The notes: generated by a model from the sequence alone, not told the origin. Counted from the first letter of the stretch, positions 1 to 8,390 are shown. The stretch: DNA of 41,689 nt from Planctomycetota bacterium (GCA_023954375.1 JAMLIC010000068.1:1-41689), one strand, 5' to 3'. A program made the numbers and translations.

Positions 1-412
1 GCGCGCGCATCTGCGGCGCGCACATGTTGATCAGCCAGTGATTGGAGACGATGTTGTTCTGCAGGATCTTCATGAACTGATCGTCCGAAATCCCGCCCAT
101 CGGCCCGAAATAGGGGTTGGAGGCGGCGTTGCAGACGCAGATGTCGATCCGGCCGAAGGCGCGGTTGGTCTCGTCGACGAGGGTCTGCAGCGCGTCCTTG
201 CTGGCGATGTTGGCGGCGATGGCGACCGCGGCCTTGCGGCCGACCAGCTCGTTGATCTCGGCCGCCGCCGCCTCGCAGGCGTCCGCCTTGCGCGAGGAGA
301 CGACCACGTTGGCGCCGTGCTCGGCCATGCGGTGGGCGATCGCCTTGCCGATGCCGCGCGAGGAGCCGGTGATGATGGCGGTCTTCCCCGCAAGATCGAA
401 CAAATTGGCCAT
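1..412 (-). CDS. Short-chain dehydrogenase/reductase, C-terminus cut off by the window edge
   Basis: The reverse strand from ATG at 412 reads MANLFDLAGKTAIITGSSRG and stays open to the window edge (137 codons). It shows the N-terminal half of a classical SDR: the Rossmann glycine motif TGSSRGIG at residues 15-22, an NADP-type SSRK segment after beta-2, and the CNAASN motif (family NNAG) near residue 95. The catalytic Tyr-x-x-x-Lys lies beyond the edge, so substrate cannot be judged. A Shine-Dalgarno-like AGGGAG lies just upstream of the ATG. Codons such as AAT, TTG, GAT and CTT are commoner than elsewhere in the window and the sequence style resembles alphaproteobacterial SDRs. It is transcribed away from the lipoprotein gene at 495. 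Confidence 0.85.
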   Translation of the reverse strand, partial: MANLFDLAGKTAIITGSSRGIGKAIAHRMAEHGANVVVSSRKADACEAAAAEINELVGRKAAVAIAANIASKDALQTLVDETNRAFGRIDICVCNAASNPYFGPMGGISDDQFMKILQNNIVSNHWLINMCAPQMRA

Positions 413-494
413 CGCCGCGCTCCCTGTTATCTGCAGGCGAACTCTAGGCGGGCGCCGGCGCGGCGGTCTAGGCTTGACGCTGGTGGAGGGTGGA

Positions 495-818
495 ATGAAG
501 CGGATCGTTGTGGCGGCGGGCCTGCTGGCGCTGGCCGCGTGCGAGCGCGCGGATGAGACGCCGCCCGATCTCCTTGCCGAATGCCGCACGCTCGCGGATC
601 GCGCCGCCCGCATCGACGCCTGCACGCGCGTCATCGACGACGCCGCCATCGACGGCGCCGCCCGCGCCGCCGCGCGCGCCGGCCGCGCCGCCGGCGGCGC
701 CGGCGCGCAGCCGAGCGAGCGAAGCGAGCTCGGCGAGCGCAACAGGCGCACGCCGGAGTCGCTGGAGCTCAGTCGAACCACTCCGAATCGTGCTCCTCGA
801 TCTAGTCAATACGGGTAG
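495..818 (+). CDS. Small putative lipoprotein; C-terminal third may be artefactual
   Basis: ATG at 495 follows a GGAGGG Shine-Dalgarno. The product (107 residues) begins MKRIVVAAGLLALAACER, a typical lipoprotein signal with lipobox LAAC and Cys16 as the lipidated residue. The next segment, with AECRTLADRAARIDACTRVIDD, resembles the first helix pair of the TPR-like repeats in alphaproteobacterial small periplasmic proteins. From about residue 72 the sequence loses this character (QPSERSELGERNRR...), and the frame ends only after reaching the 3' end of the next gene. The natural gene was probably longer or different, and the present end may be a fusion with unrelated DNA near position 710-800. 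Function unknown. Confidence 0.55.
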   Translation: MKRIVVAAGLLALAACERADETPPDLLAECRTLADRAARIDACTRVIDDAAIDGAARAAARAGRAAGGAGAQPSERSELGERNRRTPESLELSRTTPNRAPRSSQYG

Positions 819-1651
819 CCGACCTCCTCCACCGGCGCGGCGAGCGCGGCCGCCAGCCCCGCGAGCGCGAGGACGAGCGCCAGGGCGACCGGCTCCGTCG
901 CCCGGCCGAGCCGACCGCGCAGGGCGCCGGCGAGCCACGCGCCGCCGGGCGCGACGACGAGCAGGGCCACGCTGGCGCGGGGCATCTCCCCGTAGACGTG
1001 GCTGCGCGCCACCAGCGCGCCGAGCACCGGCGCGAGCGCCGGGGCGACCCCGCGCGCCAGCGCGACCGTCCGCTCGGACCGGTCGACGACCGCCAGCGCG
1101 GCCAGCGCGCCCGTGGCGGCGGCCACGCCCCCGGCGAGGAGCCCCAGGCGCAGGCTGCCGGCCGCGACGACCGCGCCCGCGGTCACCCCGGCCCACGCCG
1201 TGGCGTGCGCCAGGGCCCACGCCGGCGGTCGGTCGCGCGCGGCGCGGTCGATGAGGAGGCCGCTCGCGAGCACGCCGGCCGCGACGAGGCCGGCCGCCCC
1301 CCACAGGGGCCCGGGCTCCCAGTAGGGCGCCTTCGCCCGCAGGAGCATCACGCCGACGCCCGCCGCCACGAGCGCGCGCAGGGCCAGCGCGGCCGCCGAC
1401 CGCCCGGGGAGGACGAGCCGCTCGGCCGCCGCCGCGACCAGGGCCAGCGCGGCCACGAGCACGAGCCAGCCGTCGAGCACGAGCGGCGTCGCCGGCCAGC
1501 CGAGCCACGCGAGGTGACCGGCCAGCGTCGCCGCTCCGAGGGCCAGCGCGCCGGCCGCCGCCCGGGTCCGGGCGAGGCGCGTCGCGGCGGCGGCGAGGGC
1601 GAGCGCGACGGCGAGCGGCACGCCGAGCGCCAGGGCCGCGTCGGTGGCCAT
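806..1651 (-). CDS. Polytopic membrane protein of unknown function
   Basis: The 281-residue product is almost wholly hydrophobic, with roughly eight to ten predicted membrane segments made mostly of Ala, Leu, Val and Gly, and short polar loops such as RAKAPYWEPGP and SHVYGEMPR. I recognise no enzyme motif. Its ATG lies 4 bases after the stop codon of the YceI gene, so it is probably the last gene of the MMPL-YceI-membrane protein unit on the minus strand. The context suggests an inner-membrane partner in lipid or envelope handling, which is inference only. The gene ends with TGA at 806-808 and overlaps the end of the convergent lipoprotein frame by 13 bases. Confidence 0.75.
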   Translation of the reverse strand: MATDAALALGVPLAVALALAAAATRLARTRAAAGALALGAATLAGHLAWLGWPATPLVLDGWLVLVAALALVAAAAERLVLPGRSAAALALRALVAAGVGVMLLRAKAPYWEPGPLWGAAGLVAAGVLASGLLIDRAARDRPPAWALAHATAWAGVTAGAVVAAGSLRLGLLAGGVAAATGALAALAVVDRSERTVALARGVAPALAPVLGALVARSHVYGEMPRASVALLVVAPGGAWLAGALRGRLGRATEPVALALVLALAGLAAALAAPVEEVGYPY

Positions 1652-1655
1652 GGGC

Positions 1656-2225
1656 CTACTGCTTGATCCCCTCGAGGCTCACGAACAGCGTGACCTCGTC
1701 GCCGACCGCGTCGAGCATGCCGCGCATGCCGAAGTCGCTGCGCTTGATCGTGAAGGTCAGCTCGCCTCCGGCGCGCTGCCCGCCCCAGGGGTCGCGGCCG
1801 GCGCCGACCTTCGTGACCTGCACGGTCAGCGGGCGCGTCACCCCGTGCAGCGTCAGGTCGCCCGTGACCTCCCACAGGTTCGACTCGCGCCGGGTCATCT
1901 GCTTGCTGACGAAGCGGATCTCGGGGAACTGCTCGGCGTCGAAGAAGTCGGCGTTGCGCAGGTGGCGGTCGCGGCGCGCGTTGCCCGTGTCGACGCTCGC
2001 CGTCTTGATCACGACCTCGATCCGCGACCTGGTCGGCTCCTGCTCGTCGAGGACGAACGTGCCGGCGACGTCGTTGAAGCGGCCCCAGGTGTAGCTGACG
2101 CCCAGGTGCTTGACCTTGAACACGACCGAGGCGTGCTCGGGGTCGACGCGGTAGGTGTCGGCGGCGAGCGCGGGCAGGGCCAGCGCCAGGAGCGGCAAGG
2201 GGGCCAGGCGGACGAGACGGGTCAT
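1656..2225 (-). CDS. yceI: YceI family periplasmic lipid-binding protein
   Basis: The 189-residue protein has an N-terminal signal peptide (hydrophobic run LAPLPLLALALPALA, cleavage near AA-DTY) followed by a full YceI beta-barrel: DTYRVDPEHASVVFKVKHLG at the mature N-terminus, a central FDAEQFPEIRFVSK, and the conserved LTLHGVTRPLTVQV and KRSDFGMRGM segments. YceI-like lipocalin folds bind polyisoprenoid or other long amphiphilic chains in the periplasm. A strong GGAGGTG Shine-Dalgarno sits 6 bases before the ATG. It lies between a large MMPL exporter upstream and a polytopic membrane protein 4 bases downstream, which suggests a joint role in moving a lipid across the envelope. Confidence 0.93.
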   Translation of the reverse strand: MTRLVRLAPLPLLALALPALAADTYRVDPEHASVVFKVKHLGVSYTWGRFNDVAGTFVLDEQEPTRSRIEVVIKTASVDTGNARRDRHLRNADFFDAEQFPEIRFVSKQMTRRESNLWEVTGDLTLHGVTRPLTVQVTKVGAGRDPWGGQRAGGELTFTIKRSDFGMRGMLDAVGDEVTLFVSLEGIKQ

Positions 2226-2277
2226 CGATGCACCTCCGTGGTGTGCGCTGCTCGGACCAACGCCGGGCCCACCCGGG

Positions 2278-5004
2278 TCATTCCCCGGCCGCGGCCCCGG
2301 CCCGCCGCCGACCGAGCGCCACCAGGGCCGGCGGGAGGAGGACGAGCGACGCGACGAGGCCGCAGGCGGTGCCGATCGCCAGGAACGCGCCGAAGCTGGC
2401 CAGGCCGGCGTGCGCCGCGAAGACCAGCGACCCGAAGCCGATCAGGGTCGTGCCGCTGGTCAGCGAGACCGCGGCCCCCGTCGGCCCGGCGGCCGGGTTC
2501 TCGAGCGGCGCCTCGCGCCAGCGGTGGACCAGGTGCACGCCGCTGTCGACGCCGATGCCGACGAGGATCGGCACGGCGTAGAAGTTCGCCAGGTTGAGGT
2601 GCACGTCGCACAGGACGGCCAGGCCGGCGGCCCAGGCCAGGCTCACGACCGTGGGCAGGAGCGCCAGGAAGGCGAGCAGCGGCGAGCGCACGTCGAGGAG
2701 GACGAGCGCGACGACGACCAGCACGGCGTAGCCGAGGGCCACGATGAAGCCGCGCCGCATGGCGTCGATCGAGCGCTGCACCATGACGGGGACGCCCGTG
2801 ACCTGCGGGTCGATGGCGACGATCTCGTCGTGGAAGACGTCCAGGTTGGCCGGGTCCCACAGGTCCGCGCGCGGGTAGGCCATGAGCGCCAGCTGGCCGT
2901 CCTTGCCGACGAGCCGCTCCTTGACCTCCGGGGGCACCGCGTCGAGGGTCAGCTCGCCCGGCCGGGCGAGGGCCGCGAGGACCTCCTTGAGGCCGTCGAG
3001 CAGCGCGCGCTGCCACGCCGACAGCGCGCGCCAGCCCGGGTCGTCGGCCGGCGCCGGCCGCTCGAGCGCCGCCGCGAGCCGGCCCGCGCGCGCGGTCAGG
3101 GCCTCGACGGCAGCGACCTCCTCGGCGCCCGCGCCCCCCCGCGCCGCCGCGGTCAGGCGCTGGAGCAGGCCCTCGAGCTCGCGCGTCGTGCCGGCGAGGC
3201 GCGCCCGGTCGGCGGCGGCCTCGGCCTCGGTCTCGCCCAGGGCGCGCGTGTCGGTCGTCGTCAGCGGCCCGAGGTCGGCCGCGAGCGCCTCGAGCGCCGC
3301 CTGCCGGCCGGGCGGCGGCAGGAGGTCGAGCGGGCCCTCGACCCGCGCGAACAGGTCCGGGCGGGCGCGCAGCCGCTCGGTGAGGGCGCGGGCGGCGTCG
3401 AGGTCGGGGGCGAGGAACACGGCGAACCACGACGACCAGGCCGACTCGTGCGACAGCCGCCGCTCCCAGCGCACGGACTCGAGCGTCGGGTCGTGCAGGT
3501 CGAGGAGCGCGGTGTCCAGGCGCAGGCCGCGCCCCGGCACGGCGAGGAGCGCCGTGACGGCCACGCCGACGACGGCGAGCGGCCGACCGAGCCGGTCGAG
3601 CCGGCCGAGGAAGCGGTAGCTGACCGGCGGGCGCACGCGCGCCTGCGCGGGCTCGAGCGCGAGGAGCGCCGCGGGCAGCGTCGTGAGCATGGAGAGGACG
3701 CACAGCAGGACGCCCGCGCCGGCGATCAGCCCCAGCTCGGCCAGGCCCTGGAAGTCGACCAGGAGCGAGCTGAAGAAGGCGGCGGCGCTCGTCCCGGCGG
3801 CGATCAGGTTGCCGGGCCCCGTGGTGATCATCGCCTCGCGCACGGCCTCGGCCGGCCCGAGCCCGCGCCCGCGCGCCTCGAGGTGGCGCGCGAGCAGGTG
3901 GATGCCGAAGTCCCCGCCGAGGCCGATGAGGATGATCGTGAACACGAGCGAGAGCAGGTTGAGCGACCCGATCGCCACGGTCAGGAACCCGTAGGTCCAG
4001 GCGATCCCCACGCCGAGGCTGCCCATGACGAGCAGCGGCCGCCACACGCTGCGGAAGGCGAGCATGTACATGAGCGCCACGCCGCAGAAGGCGATCGACG
4101 TGGCGATCGTCATGTCGCGGTTGGTCGACAGGAGCTCGTCCGCCGAGAGCACGGGCCGGCCGGTGAGCCCGGCGTCGACGCCCGGGTGCGCCGCGCGGGC
4201 CTCGTCGAGCGCCGCGCGGATGCGCCGCAGCGGCGCCTCGATCACGGCGAGCGTGCCGAAGTCGCGCTCGCAGTTGATCGCGATCATCAGGAAGCGGGCC
4301 TGTTGCCCGTCGGGGTCCGTGCGCGGGTCGCTGTCGAAGAACGGGACGACCGTGCTCGCCCGCGCGCCGGGGAGGAGCGCGCCCGCGCCCTCGCCGGTGG
4401 GCTCCTCGCCGGCGAGGGCGCGCTCGGCGTCGGCGAGGAGGCCGTCGAGGAAGGCGAAGGCCACGTGGTCGCCCGGCTCGGGGTCGCGCGCCTGGAGGGC
4501 CAGCTCGCTCGTGCGCTCGACGATCGTCGCCAGCAGGTCGCCCAGGTCGCGCGCGCGCACGAGCTGCCGCAGGTCGTCGCGCGCGGCGAGCAGCCGCGCC
4601 CGGGCCTCGGCGACCTCGTCGTCGCTGGCGAGGTGCAGGGGGAACGCGCGCAGGGCCGCGAGGTCGACCGCGTGGCGGGCGAACACGACGCCCTCGACGT
4701 CGGCGAGGCGCCGGCACAGGTCCTCGGCGAAGGCGAGCGCGCGCGCCGGCTGCCCGTCGACCGCGATGCCGACCCAGGCGTACTCCGTCTCGGGGAAGTT
4801 GCCCAGGTAGTCGTGCTTGAAGCGGACGAAGTAGTCGGCCTCGGACGAGACGAGCTTGTCCTGGTCGGTGTCGACCTCGAGGCGCGTCGCCGCCAGCCAC
4901 GCGCTCGCGCCGGCGAGGGCGAGGGCCGCGGCCAGGATCAGCCGCGGCCGCCGCGCCACGCCGTCGGCCCACCTGCCAACCGCGCGCTCGAGCCTCACGC
5001 CCAT
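2278..5004 (-). CDS. MMPL/RND family exporter (HpnN-like)
   Basis: The 908-residue protein has the two-fold RND layout: TM1 near residues 22-40, a large periplasmic loop, a block of membrane helices around residues 280-450 (with LIGLGGDFGIHLLARHLEARGRG and the Asp-containing helix typical of proton-coupled RND proteins), TM7 near 480, a second loop, and a final block with GIGVDSGVHLVHRWREA and a FGSLVF helix. The MMPL family and its HpnN branch move lipids such as hopanoids to the outer membrane. The YceI gene follows after 52 bases, giving a likely lipid-export operon. The ATG start is supported by the basic N-terminus before TM1. The exact cargo is unknown. Confidence 0.88.
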   Translation of the reverse strand: MGVRLERAVGRWADGVARRPRLILAAALALAGASAWLAATRLEVDTDQDKLVSSEADYFVRFKHDYLGNFPETEYAWVGIAVDGQPARALAFAEDLCRRLADVEGVVFARHAVDLAALRAFPLHLASDDEVAEARARLLAARDDLRQLVRARDLGDLLATIVERTSELALQARDPEPGDHVAFAFLDGLLADAERALAGEEPTGEGAGALLPGARASTVVPFFDSDPRTDPDGQQARFLMIAINCERDFGTLAVIEAPLRRIRAALDEARAAHPGVDAGLTGRPVLSADELLSTNRDMTIATSIAFCGVALMYMLAFRSVWRPLLVMGSLGVGIAWTYGFLTVAIGSLNLLSLVFTIILIGLGGDFGIHLLARHLEARGRGLGPAEAVREAMITTGPGNLIAAGTSAAAFFSSLLVDFQGLAELGLIAGAGVLLCVLSMLTTLPAALLALEPAQARVRPPVSYRFLGRLDRLGRPLAVVGVAVTALLAVPGRGLRLDTALLDLHDPTLESVRWERRLSHESAWSSWFAVFLAPDLDAARALTERLRARPDLFARVEGPLDLLPPPGRQAALEALAADLGPLTTTDTRALGETEAEAAADRARLAGTTRELEGLLQRLTAAARGGAGAEEVAAVEALTARAGRLAAALERPAPADDPGWRALSAWQRALLDGLKEVLAALARPGELTLDAVPPEVKERLVGKDGQLALMAYPRADLWDPANLDVFHDEIVAIDPQVTGVPVMVQRSIDAMRRGFIVALGYAVLVVVALVLLDVRSPLLAFLALLPTVVSLAWAAGLAVLCDVHLNLANFYAVPILVGIGVDSGVHLVHRWREAPLENPAAGPTGAAVSLTSGTTLIGFGSLVFAAHAGLASFGAFLAIGTACGLVASLVLLPPALVALGRRRAGAAAGE

Positions 5005-5043
5005 GGGGCGCGGATCATCTCACCCGGGCGCCCGCGGCACCAC

Positions 5044-5597
5044 TCACGGCGCGGGGCCGTGCGCGGCGACGACCCCGTCCCAGGCCGGGACCCGCTCGTC
5101 GTCCTCGCCCAGCATGTCGACCAGGCGGGCGCGCACCCACGCGTGGTCGAGGGCGGCGCCCTGCGCCGGTCCTTGGGCCGGAAGAACAGGAGCTTGAACA
5201 CGCACAGGACCTCGGCGCTGATGAACGGGGTGGGCGCGCCGCGGAACGGGACGACCTGGACGCGTCGTGCGGCCTCCTCGTAGAAGGGGATCGAGGGCAC
5301 GAACACGTCCACGCGGAAGCCGTCCTTCCAGGGTGTAGATCGTGTCGCCCTCGCCCGCGCGCCGGAGCGCCTCGTCGCGGTCGAAGGCGCACCCGGCGGC
5401 GAGCGCGTCGAGGAGCGCGGGGTGGCGCGCCTCGTCCACGAAGGCGCTCACGTCGACATCGGTCGTGCCGCGCGGGACGCCCCACACGCCGAGCGCCAGG
5501 GCGCCCCCGATCGCGCAGGGGATCCCGGCCGCCGCCCAGCGCGCGCGTGACCTCGACGGCGAGCGCGCCGACGTCGCCCTCCGGGCGGCGCGCTCAC
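5044..5597 (-). pseudogene. Broken nucleotidyltransferase (at least three frameshifts)
   Basis: Three reading frames must be joined to recover one nucleotidyltransferase. Starting at GTG 5597, which overlaps the stop of the small upstream gene (GTGA), the pieces read LAVEVTRALG, then AAGIPCAIGGALALGVWG and PRGTTDVDVS, then KDGFRVDVFVPSIPFYEEA and PFISAEVLCVFKLLFFRPKD, then ALDHAWVRARLVDMLGEDDE. These give the family signature: a GG helix followed by D-x-D (TDVDVS) and a third acidic strand (FRVDVF). Frame changes fall near 5580, 5550, 5330 and 5170, mostly in G- or C-runs. Neighbouring genes are intact, so gene decay is likelier than general sequencing error, though the latter is not excluded. 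The longest single frame (5044-5487) would be only part of the protein. Confidence 0.72.
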
Positions 5598-5863
5598 GCC
5601 GCGGTGTCCGGCCTCGCCCGCCGCCGCAGCCGGCGCACGAGCGCCGCGTAGCTCGGGTGCGGGGGGTCGCGGCGGGCCAGGATCGCCTCGCGGAAGGGGC
5701 TGGCGCGGACGGCGTCCGCCGCCGCGCGGCAGGCCGCCGCGAGATGGCGCCCGCGCTCCTCCGGGGTCAGGTCGACGTAGGGCGCCGCGTCCGCGCGCAC
5801 CGCCTCGCGCTCAGGCAGCGCGTGGCGCTCGAGGAAGCGCGCGAGCCGTTCGTCGCCGGTCAT
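5594..5863 (-). CDS. Small hypothetical protein paired with the nucleotidyltransferase
   Basis: The 89-residue product is soluble, helical and rich in Arg and Ala, with a central LTPEERGRHLAAACRAAADA and a C-terminal RRDPPHPSYAALVRRLRRRA. Its stop overlaps the GTG start of the broken nucleotidyltransferase by 4 bases, so the two were built to be translated together. Such small helical proteins beside minimal nucleotidyltransferases can act as partners or antitoxins, but I do not recognise this one and give no firm function. No signal peptide or membrane segment is present. Confidence 0.65.
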   Translation of the reverse strand: MTGDERLARFLERHALPEREAVRADAAPYVDLTPEERGRHLAAACRAAADAVRASPFREAILARRDPPHPSYAALVRRLRRRARPDTAA

Positions 5864-5888
5864 CCCCTCCAGCCTACCCCGGCCCCGC

Positions 5889-7265
5889 CTACGAGAGCAC
5901 GGCGTTCTTGGCGATCCGCGAGCCCACCTCCCAGAGCGGGCCCGGGAACTTGTGCGCCGCCTCGAGGACCGCCTCGAAGGAGGCCAGGAAGCGGTCGCAG
6001 TCGGCGCGAGTGAGCACGAGCGGCGGGATCAGCTTGATCACGTCCATGCCGTGCGCGGCCACCTGCGCGAGGATCTTGTGGTCCATCATCAGCGGGACGA
6101 GGATCGCCTGGCAGAACAGGTCCTGGTTCAGCTTGTGGATCATCGTCCAGCCGGCGCGCAGGCTCATGGAGCGCGGCGCCCCGAACTCGATCGCGATCAC
6201 CAGCCCCTTGCCGCGGACCTCCTTGAGCAGCTCGTAGCGGCCGACGAGGCCCTGCAGCTGCTCGAGCAGGTACTGCCCCGTCTCGGCCGCGTGCTCGACG
6301 ATCCGCTCCTCCTCGAGCACCGCCAGCGTCGCCAGGCCGCAGACCGCCGCCAGGTCGTTCTGGCTGAAGGTCGAGGAGTGGACGATGCAGCGGTCGAGCG
6401 AGCTGTAGACCTTCTCGTAGATCGATCGGCGGAAGAGGATCGCGCCCGTCGGGCAGTAGCCGCCCGAGAGCGCCTTCGAGAGCGTCATGATGTCCGGCTC
6501 GAGCCCCCAGTGCTCGCTGGCGAACATCTTCCCCGTGCGCCCGAACCCGGTCTGCACCTCGTCGGCGATCAGGACGGCGCCGTGCTTCTGGCAGAGCGCC
6601 TTGGCCTCCTGCAGGTAGCCGTCGGGCGCGATGAACACGCCGTGGCCCTGGATCGGCTCGACGACGAAGGCGGCGACGTCGCCGCGCTTCAGCTCCGCCT
6701 CGAGCGCCCTCGCGTCGCCGAAGGGGATGCGCGTCCAGGGCATGAGCGGCCCGAAGCCGTGGCGGAACTCGTCGAGGCCGTTGACCGAGAGCGCGCCCAT
6801 GCTCAGCCCGTGGAAGCCGTGCTGGCAGAAGATCATGCGCGAGCGCCCGGTGTAGGCGCGCGCGAACTTCATGGCCCCCTCGATCGCCTCCGCGCCCGAG
6901 TTGCAGAAGAAGACCGTGTCGAGGCCGCGCGGGGCGACCTTGATCAGCCGCTCGGCGAGGACGCCCGCCAGCAGCTGCGTGCCCATCTTGATCAGGTTCG
7001 GGCTGTCGACCTCGAGGTACTGGCGGATCGCGTCCTTGACCTTCGGATGGTTGCGGCCGACGTTGAACACGCCGTAGCCGGAGAGCATGTCGAGGTAGTC
7101 GTTGCCGTCCTTGTCCCACAGGTGCGCGCCCTGGCCGCGCACGTAGACCGGGTCGAAGCCGATCGTGGACAGGACCTTGGCGAAGCGCGGGTTCATCGTC
7201 TCCCGCAGGAGGTCGAGCTCGCGGCCCTGGTGCTCGCGGATGAGCTGCTTGAGGTCGAAGGCCAT
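5889..7265 (-). CDS. Class III PLP-dependent aminotransferase
   Basis: The 458-residue protein has a complete fold-type I class III aminotransferase sequence: substrate-side N-terminus, GVFNVGRNHPKV, the phosphate-binding CNSGAEAIEGAMKFAR (residues 121-136), QHGFHG, the cofactor aspartate in ADEVQTGFGRTGKMF (Asp235) and the Schiff-base lysine in TLSKALSGG (Lys264). The family transfers an omega-amino group from donors such as ornithine, putrescine or GABA to a keto acid; the substrate here is not clear from sequence. The start follows an AGGAGA Shine-Dalgarno. It appears to be a single-gene unit with its own promoter. Its well-kept motifs suggest core metabolism, not part of the glycan locus. 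Confidence 0.93.
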   Translation of the reverse strand: MAFDLKQLIREHQGRELDLLRETMNPRFAKVLSTIGFDPVYVRGQGAHLWDKDGNDYLDMLSGYGVFNVGRNHPKVKDAIRQYLEVDSPNLIKMGTQLLAGVLAERLIKVAPRGLDTVFFCNSGAEAIEGAMKFARAYTGRSRMIFCQHGFHGLSMGALSVNGLDEFRHGFGPLMPWTRIPFGDARALEAELKRGDVAAFVVEPIQGHGVFIAPDGYLQEAKALCQKHGAVLIADEVQTGFGRTGKMFASEHWGLEPDIMTLSKALSGGYCPTGAILFRRSIYEKVYSSLDRCIVHSSTFSQNDLAAVCGLATLAVLEEERIVEHAAETGQYLLEQLQGLVGRYELLKEVRGKGLVIAIEFGAPRSMSLRAGWTMIHKLNQDLFCQAILVPLMMDHKILAQVAAHGMDVIKLIPPLVLTRADCDRFLASFEAVLEAAHKFPGPLWEVGSRIAKNAVLS

Positions 7266-7319
7266 TCGGGGGGTCTCCTGCCGCGCGCCGGCTGCCCGCC
7301 GCGCGCGGTGAAGGCGTGG

Positions 7320-7349
7320 ATTCTACGGGCCCGCGCCGATCGCCGGCAA
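7320..7349 (-). promoter_or_regulatory. Sigma70-type promoter of the aminotransferase gene
   Basis: On the reverse strand TTGCCG (7349-7344) is followed after 18 bases by TAGAAT (7325-7320). Transcription would begin about 48 bases before the ATG at 7265, leaving room for the AGGAGA ribosome site. The same GTAGAATCC string occurs before the efflux adaptor gene at 15059. Confidence 0.5.
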
Positions 7350-7362
7350 GGAATGGGCGGCG

Positions 7363-8022
7363 CTACTCGCCGCCGTGCTCGTGGTGAGACCACCACGAGA
7401 GCCCGTCGGCGATCCGCCGGCCCACCGGGGGCGCCCCGGGCGCCTGGACGACGAAGCCCCAGTAGGCGCCCTGGCCGCGGCCGTAGTCCCCCACCCCGAA
7501 GCAGGGCACCCGCAGGGTGACGTCGTCGGCCCAGGCCGTGCCCCGGAAGCGGCCGAGGAGCGGCCAGTCGGCCGCCGTCAGGTAGCCCGGGGGCGCGCCA
7601 CCGCGGCCCGCGAGCAGCGCGCGCCCCTCGCGCACGAGGACCTCCGCCCCGCCGGCGCGCTCGAGGTCGCGCGCCGCGCCGGCCGCGAGGTTCGCCTCGG
7701 CGAACCCGGGCAGGATCGTCGCCGCCCCCACGAGCAGGACCAGGGCCGCCAGCCGGCCGCGCCCCGCCCGCCGGCGGACCGCCTCCCGCGCGCCGGCCAG
7801 CGCGGCGAGGAGGCCGAGCGGCCCGAGCAGGCACGCCTGGGCGAAGAAGAGCGGCATGGCCGCCGCCGACGCGCGCATGGCGCCGACGAGCAGCAGGTGC
7901 GCGGCGAGCAGCGTGACGAGCGTGGCCTCGACGACCCAGGCCCCGGCCGTGCCCTCGGGCGCCGGGGCGGTCGTCCTCGCGTCGGTCGTCGGGTGGGTCG
8001 GGTCGGTCGTCGGGTCGGTCAT
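7363..8022 (-). CDS. Membrane protein of unknown function
   Basis: The 219-residue product starts with a low-complexity tail of repeated Thr-Asp-Pro (MTDPTTDPTHPTTD), encoded by a run of GTCGGTCGTCGGGT-like units at 7983-8022. Three hydrophobic segments follow, about residues 29-50, 55-78 and 90-107. A soluble C-terminal half contains GDYGRGQGAYWGFVVQAPGAPPVG and ends SWWSHHEHGGE. I recognise no family. It is not coupled to its neighbours: 97 bases separate it from the aminotransferase start, and it runs divergently from the small gene at 8072. Confidence 0.65.
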   Translation of the reverse strand: MTDPTTDPTHPTTDARTTAPAPEGTAGAWVVEATLVTLLAAHLLLVGAMRASAAAMPLFFAQACLLGPLGLLAALAGAREAVRRRAGRGRLAALVLLVGAATILPGFAEANLAAGAARDLERAGGAEVLVREGRALLAGRGGAPPGYLTAADWPLLGRFRGTAWADDVTLRVPCFGVGDYGRGQGAYWGFVVQAPGAPPVGRRIADGLSWWSHHEHGGE

Positions 8023-8071
8023 CGCAGGGCGCCCACGATATCGACCCGCTACGCTGGCGCCGAGGTGGACC

Positions 8072-8389
8072 GTGAGCGACGACGCGCCCTCCTACTTCCA
8101 CGACGCCGAGGTCGAGCACGAGGGACGGACCGTGCGCCTGCCCGTCGCCGACGCCCGGACGGTCCAGAGTCGCGGGAACTACTGGCACGGCCCCGGCGAC
8201 CCCTCCACCTGGCTCGCCGAGGCGCTCTTCAGCCACGTGCGCGCGCGGCTCGGCCTGCCCGACCTGGCCGCCCTGACCCTCGCGGCGCGCAGCCTGGGGA
8301 TCACCGTCGAGGCCCTGCGCGGGAAGATCGAGTGGCACGAGAACTACATGCGCTGGCACGACGGGGATCAGGACTACCGGGTGCTGTGA
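8072..8389 (+). CDS. Small hypothetical soluble protein
   Basis: GTG at 8072 is preceded by GAGGTGG and, 16 bases upstream, by a TACGCT box (8050-8055) that could serve as a -10 element. The 105-residue product begins VSDDAPSYFHDAEVEHEG and ends WHENYMRWHDGDQDYRVL; it is acidic, rich in His and Trp, and has no signal peptide. The C-terminal pattern is the most distinctive part but I do not recognise a family. Its stop lies one base from the stop of the convergent phosphatase gene. Codon use (very high GC3) matches the true genes of the window, supporting that it is coding. Confidence 0.65.
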   Translation: MSDDAPSYFHDAEVEHEGRTVRLPVADARTVQSRGNYWHGPGDPSTWLAEALFSHVRARLGLPDLAALTLAARSLGITVEALRGKIEWHENYMRWHDGDQDYRVL

Positions 8390-8390
8390 G

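Noticed and set aside
2155..5283. Very long open frame on the plus strand opposite the MMPL gene
   Set aside because: It is rich in Arg, Gly, Glu and Asp with no domain, and is a mirror of the high-GC3 gene on the other strand. The minus frame has clear MMPL motifs.
5044..5863. Nucleotidyltransferase and partner as an active toxin-antitoxin pair
   Set aside because: The enzyme gene is frameshifted at several sites, and the partner has no recognisable antitoxin motif.
5889..7265. Class III aminotransferase as the missing WbpE
   Set aside because: WbpE belongs to the DegT/DnrJ/EryC1 group, with other motifs; this enzyme has the class III Asp and Lys motifs and lies about 27 kb from the wbp genes.
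7983..8022. GTCGGTCGTCGGGT repeats as a possible regulatory array
   Set aside because: They encode the Thr-Asp-Pro tail of the membrane protein and are better explained as coding low complexity.
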